Assembly (NCBI GenBank): GCA_030849085.1
Contig: JASAOM010001125.1
Coordinates: forward strand, 1 to 64,000
Source of the DNA: Borovskyia barvae
Taxonomy: Eukaryota > Euglenozoa > Kinetoplastea > Trypanosomatida > Trypanosomatidae
DNA: 64,000 nt
Direction: 5' to 3'
The position numbers were made by a program, and so were the translations under genes. Below, piece by piece: positions 30,081 through 39,643 of the stretch (position 1 is its first letter; every line of letters begins with the position of its first letter). Below the pieces are notes generated by a model, which did no database searches, was not told the DNA's origin, and was given only the letters and a program-made list of their open reading frames with translations.

Positions 30081-33000
30081 CGTACGGGTACAAAAGTGTA
30101 GATGATGAATCATGCGGGGAGGAGGGGAGGGGGTGGGTGGGGGAGAGAGAGAGATGTGGGTTTGGATCATCGCATCTCTTTGTTTTCGTCTCACTTTTGA
30201 TTTCCCTTCTCCCCTTCCTCTTGCCTGTGATCTGGGTTGCTGCTCCCCCGTGTTTGTGTGATTTATATAAAAAACTAGGGAGGTGCAAAGGGAGGGAGGA
30301 AGAAAGACCCTCAGGAAATAAGAAAAATAGTTGTGTGTTGCTGTTCAGGATCGACAAACAGAAGAAGGGGAGTCAATGTCGACGAGCAGGAGTGTAAACA
30401 CTCATATATATATATATATTGTCTCCCTAGTTTCTCCTGCATTTATTTCTCCCCCCCCCCACCTCCTTCATGGGCGCCATTTTGCTAGCGAAAATACTTC
30501 TTCCACACGGCTGTCTCCCTCGTCTCTCCGTCACTCTTTTCTCTCTCTTTCATGCCTCATCTCACCCTTCCCTCCTTTAATGTTCAAAAAAGAAAAATGT
30601 GGACATGGTGATTTTTTTTCTTTGTAATTCTCCGGTGTTCTTCTCTGATTTTTTTTCAAAAGAAAGAAGGCAAACGCCAAAAATAAACCTCCCCTCCCTA
30701 CTTTCTTCGACCTTAACGTCCAGGATGTACACAGGCTATCGTGGTTGTTGTGGTAATGGCCCGTGTATGTGTATGTGGCCCGCTTTCTCCTTCTCCGTTG
30801 CCCTCCTCTCCTCTCCCCTCCCCCCCTCCCCCTGTCTCGTGCCTTGTCTTGTTGCCCTTTCGATGTTCTTCTCCCTTTGCTGTTGTGGGGTAGTTCTCAT
30901 ATCCAGGTAAGAAAGGCCAGCGTTGACTACCCCTTCCTCCTCTTAATATATTTTATTGATCCTTTCTTTTTGTTTATCCTCATGGTTCTCTATCCTGCTC
31001 TCACCGAGACGGTAAGTGTGCGTACAAAGCTATGTGGGTTTTGATTTGCGTGCGCAACTTGTCGCGCCGCGTGTGGAGGGGGTTGTGTGGGGAGCGCTTC
31101 CCTTCCCTCGTTTTGCCTTGATGCCATTTTCTCTCTTCTTCCTCCTCCACGTTAGGTTTCTTTTCCTGTTTCCTCTTGTCTCCTTCTTTTCTTTTGTTGC
31201 ATTACGATCGTTTTTGCTGCGTTGCTTTTGTTGGCTTTGTTTTTTCCTGTCTCATTCATTTTGAAACACACCTATGTGAGTGGGTGTGTGCCTGTGTGGG
31301 TGTGTCTGAGGAAATATATATTTCTTTGCACCTCAGTTCCGTGTAATAGGGCCCTCTGCCCCCCCTCCCCCCCTCCTGGAGTGCCTGGTCCACGTGTTCA
31401 TTCTGTGTGCAAAAGCTCGCTTCCCCCCCCCCCACCCTCCTCTATCCCCTTACGTTGTCCCTCTCCTTGCCTTCCGTTTACTTCTCATTCTCATCCTGCG
31501 CTCTTTGCTTTCTTTTCCCTTTTTGCAAAACTTTCTTCTCTTTTTTTTTAGGGGTGGGGGTGGGGGTGGGGGGGGCGTCCTGCTCTCCAGTCGCCTCTCT
31601 GTCGTCTTCTCCCTTTACCTTTCACCTCTCATTTCGCGTCCGCTGTTATCCCATTTTCGATGCCTTTTCTCTCTCTCTCCCCCCTCTCCCTTCCCATTTC
31701 TCTCTCCCTCTCTCTGCTGCACACTCGCAACCCTACGTCGTCATACCTGTTGTTGCCATGATTTGGTTTCGTGCGATGCAGTTTCGTGACATTTTTGCTC
31801 CGCAGCACCGCTGCGTGTGATCTGTACGCGACCTCTAATGTGCGATGTTCTCTTCTCATTTTCTCTCTCTCCCCTCCCTCCCTCCCTCTCTCTCCCTGCT
31901 GCTCTTTTTCTTGTTGCCGCGGTGATTGGCCGCACTCCCCCCCCCCTTTCTCTCCGAGCTGGTCGTGGGCGATAGTGCCTCCCAACCTCCTTTGCTCCTT
32001 CACTTTTTGTTTGTCGAAGTATGTCTCAAAGCTAGACTGCGCAAGAAGTGGAAATCCTGTGGAGAAAAAGGCTGGGGAGAGGGGGGAGAGGGTGGGGCTT
32101 ACATGGCTTATTGGATGCTGCTTCTGGGGGTTCCTGAAGCTGACGTCTACGGAGCTCGGATGCTGCTACGCTATGGCTTTACGTTTTTTGTAGACACCTG
32201 GCTCTTCTAGTGTGCGCATGTGTGTTGAAAGAGGTGGTGAAAAGGGGGGAGGGGAGGGGAGGGGAGAGTGACTGTGCTGACGCTGCGGGTTCTGCTGTTG
32301 GCGTCTGACCTCCCTCCTCTCCTCTTTCCCTCAATTCCTCCCAAACGGGCGAGAGAAAAGGAGAGAAATCAAAGCGAGAGAGAGAGAGAGGAGGGTGAGG
32401 GTGGCAAACGAAGGCGGCTACTGTTGTGGCGTGGGAGCAACAGAGCAGAGTGAGGAAGCGCTAGTAGCACCGTGAGGGAGGCGTACGTTTTACTTCTCAC
32501 GGCACTTTTCTGGAGCTTGCGCTACGCACCCCTCTTTTTTCTTTACGTTTTGCTTTCTCTTAAACATCCTGCTTCCTCTCGTCCACATCTTCTCAGTTAC
32601 GGCGGCAGAGGAAGGGGCAGTTGCGGGGGACGGTGCTCCTCCCACCTCCTCCTTCTCTGCCCTTTTTGGGTGCAATTGGGTGGGGCGTATCACGACGGAG
32701 GGCTAGAGAAGTGCTGAGCGACAGGGCGAGCGTTATGGCGCTCTTTCTCTGTTTCTCTTCCTAGCCGATGCATCGTGGGGTGAACGGTTCTTCTTCCTTA
32801 TGATACGGTTTGTGTGTGTGTGTGTCTCTCTCTCTGTGTGTGTATGTGTGTGTGTGTCTCTCTCTCTCTGTGTATGTGTGTGGTTACCTGTTTCACCCTC
32901 CCGTCTTTTCTGTTTTGCTTTATTTTATTTCATGTAGGGGGGGGAGGGAGGAAGAGGCTTCTGCTCATTCAAACGAGAGTGCAACTTCTTTTTCGACCCT

Positions 33001-33836
33001 TCTCGTCTGCCTCCTCCCCTTTGCCCCAGTTGTAAAAAAGTCCAGAAAGGAGAGGAAGAGGCAAAAGGAGGAGACAGAGAGAGAGAGAGAGGGAGAGAGG
33101 GTGGAGAAGACGTCCAGGAGGAGATGGCGACGTGGAGTGTTGAGAAAATCATTCGGGGAAGACGAGGTATCTCTGCCTTCGCCGCCTCTCCTCCGCTCCT
33201 CCTCCTCTTACTCTTCCTCTCGCTCCTTCTTCTTTGCCAGTCCGATGAGAGGGCCCGCTGTACTGTGCAAGCGTGTCTAAGCGGGTGCGTGAGGATGCCC
33301 ACACCCATGCAGAAAAGGACGGAAGAGTCGTGGTCCTGTTTTTTCTCTGGCACACATGCACAGAAACCGAACATCTTCTTTTCAAACACACACACACACA
33401 TATATATATATATACAAATATATACCCCTCCCCCCCTCTCTCTCTCACTTCCTTCTGTTCTTCCCCTCTCCCTCTCTATAAATAATGCCCATTACGACTT
33501 ATACGTGTGTAGTCAACATCGTGGTTCGCTCGGACAGAATGCACAGCAGGCCTTTTTGCAGAAGTGAAGGGAGGCACCGCTCAGAGCTGAGGCGGGCGAG
33601 AGTGAAGAAATGAACTGAGGGGTGAGATGGGCCGCGGGGGGGAAAGTGAGGGGGCAAAGGTGCTTCTGATGAAGGCAAATCGTTCTCGACGGCAGCTCCT
33701 CCTGCCCCCTGCCCCCACTCTCCCTCCTTCGGCTCTTCACGTCGAATTTTAGCGGGTAGAGATAGCCCAACCATAAAGGCGGGAGTGCCTCCTTTCTCCT
33801 CCTTCAGGAAAACGTTTTGTTGTAGGCCTCCATCTA

Positions 33837-33837
33837 A

Positions 33838-33892
<55 letters not shown>
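33837..33892 (+). repeat. (TA)n(GA)n compound microsatellite
   Basis: About 11 TA units run into about 17 GA units (one GAAA break near 33880). It lies about 350 bases before the start codon at 34246. A pyrimidine tract with CAG (33790-33808) precedes it. Confidence 0.9.
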
Positions 33893-33894
<2 letters not shown>

Positions 33895-34200
33895 GGGATG
33901 ACAGCTCCGGCTCTGCTGCGTCACAGCAAATCCCCAGTGACACCTCCACATAATGCAGGAACTACCCCCCCCCCCCCGCATTTAGTCCACTTTCCCATTA
34001 CGCCTCCTCTATCATCTCAAAATAAGCACAACCCGCTTCTCACTACCCATGAACAGGCAGAAGCTTTGAAATACCCACACCCATACATACATACATACAT
34101 CCATAAAATAAATTGTAGACTCGAACCCATAAAAGTGCGTAGACACACACACACACACAAAGAGAGAGAGTTGTGCACCTCTTGGAGGAAAAGACAATCG

Positions 34201-34241
34201 CTTTGCAGCTCCCCCCTCCCCCCCCATCTCCCCCCTTTCAG
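34201..34241 (+). promoter_or_regulatory. Candidate trans-splice acceptor 4 bases before the ATG
   Basis: A C/T tract (34209-34238) ends in TTTCAG at 34236-34241, followed by GTGA and then ATG 34246. Use of this AG would give a four-base 5' UTR beyond the spliced leader. GCAG at 34206-34208 is an alternative. Confidence 0.5.
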
Positions 34242-34245
34242 GTGA

Positions 34246-37200
34246 ATGGGGAGCAGCTCATCGTGCGCTCTCTGCACGTCTGCCTCCCACACCGCCACGG
34301 GTAAGGGCACACGGCTGGAGGCATATGCCGGTGTTCCACTCGATGCGTTAGTTGCCTACGAGCGTGCCCAGCTACGCCTGCTGCACGACCCTAGCGAGCT
34401 GAGACATGCAGTCATAGCCGATACGAGGGAGGCGGCTGCCGCTCGGGGATCCGACGAGCGCTGCCTCTCTGCCACTTCGTCGGGGCCGGCGCACTCGCCT
34501 CTATTTCAAGCGTGCATCCTCGTGCACCAGCAGCAACTACATCGCTGCCAGTCTGCCCAGCTGCCTGCTGGCGGCAAGACAGAGGAGCAGGGCCGTCCCG
34601 TGCGCTACCAAGATGGTGTGCCGGTGTGGCTGCAGGAGCTCGCTTGGAAGTGGGACGAATCAACGCGATATCGAGCGGGAGGCACCGGGACCGATAGTAC
34701 GCCGTTCACCGTGCCGGTAGAAAAGATGGCGTCCTGGGTGAACGGCACGAGCCAACTCCTCCGTGACTTCACGCGTTCCTCAAAACTTGAAAAGGCTCTT
34801 GTGCAGTACGCGAAGCACCAGAGGCGCGGCTTTCGCGATGACCGCACCTCCCCCCTCATTTTTCACTCTCTCTTTGATGCCTTCGAAGAACTAAACCACA
34901 CGCTGGTCACAGCTTCAGATGGGAAAGCTCTTACGAACCGCAGCCGAGGTAGCCGCACTTCCTCTCCCGGTGGCGGCACCCGCACAGCACATAGTATCAC
35001 TCCCAGCATGTGGTGTGCCGTGTTGTGCAGTTTTCTGCGTGCCCTTCCGGAGCCGTTGATCCCGTCCTTGTGCAGCCGTCGTCTGGAGCTTTTGCTAGCG
35101 AAGTCGTGGAAGACGGACGCTGTCTCCTACGGCCCAGCTTCGTCTACATCTTCTTCCTCTCTTTCCCCTCCCCGGCTTTCTTCGACCGCGCCTTCCTGCC
35201 CGATCCCCACGCCCAGTACGACTGGTTCCTCCATCCCGTCCCCGGAGAGGGCCACCTTAGAGCTGCTGGAAACAGCGTTCGCAGCCCCCAGCGCGGTAGC
35301 GTACACCACTTTCTGCTTTGTGCTGCATCTGTTGCGAGAGCATCGTTCTGAGTTGACGGGCGATGAAGTGGAGACGGCCGCACGCGCGATGGTGCGAGAA
35401 GACAGCGCCGTACAAACCACACGCGAACTGGCCTTCGTGTGCAAGCCTGAAGTGCGGATGTTCTGGTCGCCTCGTGCTACCGCGGAGGTGGCTCCAGCAG
35501 GGGAAAAGGGTGTTACCGCCGTCGAAACAGTCGGCCTGCTCGCCGCTATGAAGAAGCCGACACCGAGTGCGGCAGGAGGAAACCTCGACGAGGCGGGGTG
35601 CAGAGGGGTGCCGCGTTCCTCTGCTTCGACGGCCACCTCGGAGATGCTTCTAAGTCTCTCTTCGGCAGTGGTCGTACGCTCCGCTGCGACTGCCAGGAAG
35701 CCCATGCTGCACGACACCATGAGACTCTCCAGTGGTGAAAGCACTTCCAGAAGCAGCAGCAACTCGCGTTCGGGCCCAAAAGGCGGGAAAGCCAAATGCA
35801 GCAGCAATGCGGGCCGTAAGGTAGAGCTACACAAGGTCGCTGTGACAGGCGCCGCTGCCGGCCCCTCTCCCTCCCACATTCAACACATGCATCTTGCGGA
35901 TACTTCTTCAAGCAGCAGTAGCAGCTCGTCGCGAAGCTCGAAAACTTCCACCACCACCACGACGAGTGCCAATATCGAGGGCGAGAAAGCTGGCCGCTCT
36001 GCCCCCGCCTCCGAAACGGCTTCTACAAACTCCCTCATACCTCCCCCAACTGGGGTAATACCTGCGAGCCAGGATGCTCTCCAACCCAAGAGCGCCGGTG
36101 CGCCCGATCACGTGAAGCAACCGCCGCCGCCCCTGCCGTCCTCGACGCGTCTTCCCCTAAGCGAGGCACCCTCTCTCTCGAGCATCCCCTCCCTGGGTAA
36201 CAACTTGGACTCCGGCCCGGCAGACGGCAGCTGCGGCCCTCTTCTTCCGCTTGCTAGGACCGTAGCCGTTGCACGCGGATTGGGTTCACGGGAGGACAAC
36301 CCAGAGTCGATTGCACCACTCATGTTGGTCGACCCGACCCCCGCCGCTGATGCTGCTGCTGCTGCTGCTACCGTCGAGATGGAAGCGTCAACGCTCCCAC
36401 GCGCGCCGCGAGTGACTGACCGATCGCCACCTGCTGTCTGTATTGAGGACGCACTCCGCTACGGTTCTGAAGTCGGCGTTCACTCAACCCTGGCTGAACA
36501 GGATGCTGGGCAGGGAATCAAGTATAACACGCACCCTCCGGCTACCTTTCCTTCCGCTGCCATCGTGAGGGTGGACGTGCCTGCAACTTCCCACGAAATA
36601 GTGAACCCTACGCTCGCCCACCGCGGTGCTTGCGTTGTCCCATCGAAAGCCTTAAGGGACCCCGCCGCCCCTTCTGCAGCCGCGACGACCACCCTGAGCT
36701 CGTCGTGGCCAGCGAGAAACGTGGGGAGTACGGTGTGGTCGGCGACACTTCACGATCTTCAAGCGCAGCGGCACCTCAGAGCTCTTTTGATCACCAAACA
36801 GCGGCTCAACTCAGCCTACCCGACCTCACTTTTCCATGAAGTCCCTGTCAGTAGCGAACGAGAAGGAGCCAAGACGCTCAGACCGGACTCCAACACCCCT
36901 GCCGCTACCCTACCCCACAGCCAGATCACCTGCGATGGCTTCCGCAGGGGAGGAATCATGGGTGCATGCGCAGCAAGGCAGAGCGGTGGTTCCACGGCGC
37001 TCGAGGACAGGCTGAAGTCATTGAAGAGATTGCTGCTAGTTGTGAAGACGCCCAGAGAAGCTACGGGAAGGCAAGGGAAAGTGGGCATGACGGAGGTGGA
37101 GGCAGCACACCTCATACAGGGTGGGGCTGCACGCATGAGACCCCAAGCTTTTCATCACGGGGCGGTCCCTCCTGAGGTCCTGCCGCGTGAAGACGGGTCG

Positions 37201-37920
37201 AAGGTCGCGTACGCTGCAGCCAGCGGGCTCACCAACGGATCGGATAGTGCGTTAGCAGCGTCCTCAAATATGTTCGTAACTGCTGAAGGGAACCCACATC
37301 ACTCCGCAGACATTGTAAACCAGGACGATCTAATGCGTCTTACGGGGATGAGCAGCTGGGCTGCGTCGCCGTCGCAGTTGGATTCGACTCAGCTGCTTTG
37401 TAGTGCGGTGGGGCGAACACGGCTGAGCAGCGATCTGCATTCGGTTACCTCGTGCGGTGACGGTGCATCTAGGGCTCGTGGGGTGTCCCAGCCATCGGGG
37501 ATCTTGAATACTATCCCGGACGCGCTCCCTTCGGCTGTTGTAGGGGAGGCGGGTGGGGCCCCCTCCGCTGCTTCACCACCACCTCCGCCTGACGCGGCGA
37601 CTCGGCAGTTAGACGCGCCCATGAAGCTCGAACTTCAACGCCTTCGGCAGCAGGTGCATCAGTTGGAGTCGAAGCAATTTGTAGAGGCGCGCCAGTCTGC
37701 CGCCCAGATCGCGGAGATGTCGGCGCAGTATGGGGAGCTGCAACAACGCCAGCATGAGCAGCAGCAACAGCTGCGCATCGCGCGGGCCCGTCTAGCGGAT
37801 CTGGGTAGTGAAGTAGCTGACCTCCAAGGTACCAAGTCGACGTTGCGGATGCAGCTTACCGCCTCTCAACACGAGAGCACGCGCCTGCGCGACGCCTTAC
37901 GTTCGAACTCTTATTTATAA
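34246..37920 (+). CDS. Predicted N-myristoylated protein with RhoGAP-like region and C-terminal coiled coil
   Basis: 1224 residues starting MGSSSSCALC: Gly2 with Ser at 5-6 fits N-myristoylation, and Cys7 and Cys10 could be palmitoylated, so membrane attachment is likely. Residues 160-370 are the best-conserved-looking part. SMWCAVLCSFLRALPEPLIP (about 255-274) matches the RhoGAP core helix (usual form LLKxFLRELPEPL), and LLETAF...YTTFCFVLHLLREH (339-367) matches the following helix pair. I do not see the arginine-finger motif (G-x-FR-x-x-G), so activity is doubtful. The middle 700 residues are Ser/Thr/Pro/Ala-rich. Residues 1126-1220 form a coiled coil with heptads (LQRLRQQVHQLES, LADLGSEVADLQG). 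The RhoGAP call is inference; the lipidation signal and coil are visible directly. Confidence 0.85.
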   Translation: MGSSSSCALCTSASHTATGKGTRLEAYAGVPLDALVAYERAQLRLLHDPSELRHAVIADTREAAAARGSDERCLSATSSGPAHSPLFQACILVHQQQLHRCQSAQLPAGGKTEEQGRPVRYQDGVPVWLQELAWKWDESTRYRAGGTGTDSTPFTVPVEKMASWVNGTSQLLRDFTRSSKLEKALVQYAKHQRRGFRDDRTSPLIFHSLFDAFEELNHTLVTASDGKALTNRSRGSRTSSPGGGTRTAHSITPSMWCAVLCSFLRALPEPLIPSLCSRRLELLLAKSWKTDAVSYGPASSTSSSSLSPPRLSSTAPSCPIPTPSTTGSSIPSPERATLELLETAFAAPSAVAYTTFCFVLHLLREHRSELTGDEVETAARAMVREDSAVQTTRELAFVCKPEVRMFWSPRATAEVAPAGEKGVTAVETVGLLAAMKKPTPSAAGGNLDEAGCRGVPRSSASTATSEMLLSLSSAVVVRSAATARKPMLHDTMRLSSGESTSRSSSNSRSGPKGGKAKCSSNAGRKVELHKVAVTGAAAGPSPSHIQHMHLADTSSSSSSSSSRSSKTSTTTTTSANIEGEKAGRSAPASETASTNSLIPPPTGVIPASQDALQPKSAGAPDHVKQPPPPLPSSTRLPLSEAPSLSSIPSLGNNLDSGPADGSCGPLLPLARTVAVARGLGSREDNPESIAPLMLVDPTPAADAAAAAATVEMEASTLPRAPRVTDRSPPAVCIEDALRYGSEVGVHSTLAEQDAGQGIKYNTHPPATFPSAAIVRVDVPATSHEIVNPTLAHRGACVVPSKALRDPAAPSAAATTTLSSSWPARNVGSTVWSATLHDLQAQRHLRALLITKQRLNSAYPTSLFHEVPVSSEREGAKTLRPDSNTPAATLPHSQITCDGFRRGGIMGACAARQSGGSTALEDRLKSLKRLLLVVKTPREATGRQGKVGMTEVEAAHLIQGGAARMRPQAFHHGAVPPEVLPREDGSKVAYAAASGLTNGSDSALAASSNMFVTAEGNPHHSADIVNQDDLMRLTGMSSWAASPSQLDSTQLLCSAVGRTRLSSDLHSVTSCGDGASRARGVSQPSGILNTIPDALPSAVVGEAGGAPSAASPPPPPDAATRQLDAPMKLELQRLRQQVHQLESKQFVEARQSAAQIAEMSAQYGELQQRQHEQQQQLRIARARLADLGSEVADLQGTKSTLRMQLTASQHESTRLRDALRSNSYL

Positions 37921-39609
37921 GGAGGAGGGAGCAAACAGGGAGGGGTGCAGTGGAAGAAGCCACCACCGCAACGAGAGATGACGGTGGAAGAGGAAAATGA
38001 GATGAGCTTGCGGAAGCTTTTTTTGCAGAGCGGTAAGGCAGACGAGGGTGCGCAGGTTCGCGGATGGGAAGGAAAAGAATGGGGGGCGAGAGAAGAGGTA
38101 TTCTTGTGTTTGTGTGTATGAAGAGAAGCTCTCTGCCCATATGCCCGCTTCGTCTCCCCCTCCTCCTCTTCCTTTTCGCTCATCTCGGAATAACTCCGGG
38201 AAAAGGGCGATACATGGAGGTAGTGTATGTATGGAGGGGCGCAGGAGGGGTGGTAGAGGAGGGGAGGAGGTGTCCATAGATGCGTGCCTGTAGAAAAGTG
38301 CAATGGCGCTTACCATAAAGAAGAGCAGGGGAAGTCACAGCAGCGGCGTTGTGGAGAAAATGGCACGGCACGAGTCCCATGCGCATCAAATAGCGACGAG
38401 GCATCGCCTCCCTTTTCCTCTTCCCAGTTTCATCCGGTATCCTTCCTCCATTTACGTTGCGCCACCGCCTCCTCCTCCTGCCATTACCCCGCATTTCTCT
38501 CCTTTTTTGGTTTTGACCTTCATGGATGGTCGCGCCTTCTCTGCAACTTCGCTGTCTCTTGATGTTTTCCTTTCCCCTCTTTTTTTTTCGCTGCCTGCTC
38601 CCTTTCATCACTTGATGACAGCAGGGCGGTGTTTCGCACCGTCTCCGCCGCTGTGAACGATCCCTTGGTTAGACGCCTTCCTCTTCTCCCCTGCTTTCTC
38701 GTTCTTGACGGCTTCAGCTAATGGCTCTCTCAAAGGAAAAAGGGGGGAAGAAACGACCGACAACGCCTTTGCCTCTCCCTCCCACTTCTTTTTCTTGTTG
38801 TCAACTTGTGTGGTGGCGGAAAGGAGGGGGACGAGGAGGTTGCAGCAGCCGCATGTGCGCATGCAGCACGGTTTAGCGTACCCCCCCCCCCCCCGAACTC
38901 CCCACCCCCTTCATATCTTTTTATTGTTCCCGCGCGTGTTTGCTCTTCACCCCCCCCCTTCGTCTTTCCAGCCTTACCGGACATGTTCTCGGTGATATGC
39001 ACTCGAGAGATACGGGGCGCTGATGGTGGTACTGGCGAGGATAGAAGGCACGGCGAAACGAATTATTTGGTTGCACTCATGCGTGTCTCTGTGTACGTAA
39101 AGAGTGAGCGGTGCATGTGGCAGTGGCACTTCCTGACACAAAAGTGAAAACCAAGGAGTTATTTCATTGGTTGGCCCTCTGCACTGGTTTCTTCCCACAC
39201 GTGGGGAGCGCCATGTGTCGTTCCCGTAGTGTTCCATGATCTCCCGTGCCTCACTCTTATTCTCCGTCCCCCCCTCTTTTCCCTCGAAGGTGAGCTGGCT
39301 TGCTACTGCCCTCTCACAACACAACGTATCCCTGCCGGCAGACACGCATATGAAGCTTTCTCCCTTTCGTTTCCTCTTCTCATCTTTGGCGTCGCTACTT
39401 CGGCCCCCTTTCTCATTCTCCTCCTGCAGCTCAGCAAAGGTGATGGTGGGCGAGTTGTATGGGACTCCCGGTGAACCTCTGACCATTCACGCTGAAGGTT
39501 CCAAGGATAAAAACTTGAGCGAGCCTTCCCCACTGCTTAAGAACTCGCTTCTTTACCACAGCGGAGCGAGTGGCACGTCGGGGCCTAGAGAGGCACGTTC
39601 GTGGAAGAT
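37921..39609. other. 1.7 kb intergenic region
   Basis: Purine-rich DNA follows the stop (37921-38110). Pyrimidine tracts lie at 38150-38185, 38400-38620 and 38940-38970, with a C run at 38880-38894. A tract at 39355-39426 followed by GCAG (39426-39429) is the likely acceptor for the next gene. That leaves about 180 bases of leader containing an upstream open frame at 39443-39643. Confidence 0.6.
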
Positions 39610-39643
39610 ATGCAGGCCCCCTCAACCTTGCCACCACCGCTAA
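39443..39643 (+). CDS. 66-codon upstream open frame overlapping the next gene's start
   Basis: ATG 39443 is the first ATG after the likely splice AG at 39428-39429. The frame runs 66 codons (starting MVGELYGTPGEPLTIHAE) to TAA 39641-39643, overlapping the first 34 bases of the gene at 39610 in a different frame. Its codons look like those of neighbouring genes (few AGA, ATA or AAA), unlike tract-derived frames. It may be a translation-limiting upstream ORF, a small protein, or the true N-terminus of the main protein separated by a natural or assembly-caused frame shift. I cannot decide between these from sequence alone. Confidence 0.4.
   Translation: MVGELYGTPGEPLTIHAEGSKDKNLSEPSPLLKNSLLYHSGASGTSGPREARSWKICRPPQPCHHR

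Larger units (their letters stand above)
29535..34245. other. 4.7 kb gene-free region, richest in microsatellites
   Basis: Contents: (GA)n(CT)n(TA)n(GT)n at 29762-29831, (TA)n 30058-30080 and 30403-30419, pyrimidine DNA 30440-30600 and 31380-31720, alternating (GT)n/(CT)n 32811-32882, (GA)n near 33070-33100, TA/CA tracts 33385-33425, (TA)n(GA)n 33837-33892, CATA repeats 34082-34101 and (CA)n 34145-34159. A less repetitive patch at 32000-32210 has short frames only. No supported gene or RNA. Confidence 0.6.

Noticed and set aside
30101-30190. Possible C/D snoRNA start (AGATGATGAA)
   Set aside because: No CTGA D box at suitable distance and no terminal stem; the next bases are a G-rich microsatellite.
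31926-32210. 94-codon frame ending in a hydrophobic segment
   Set aside because: It opens at TTG; the first ATG leaves 35 codons, a second frame is open across the same DNA, and there is no nearby acceptor.
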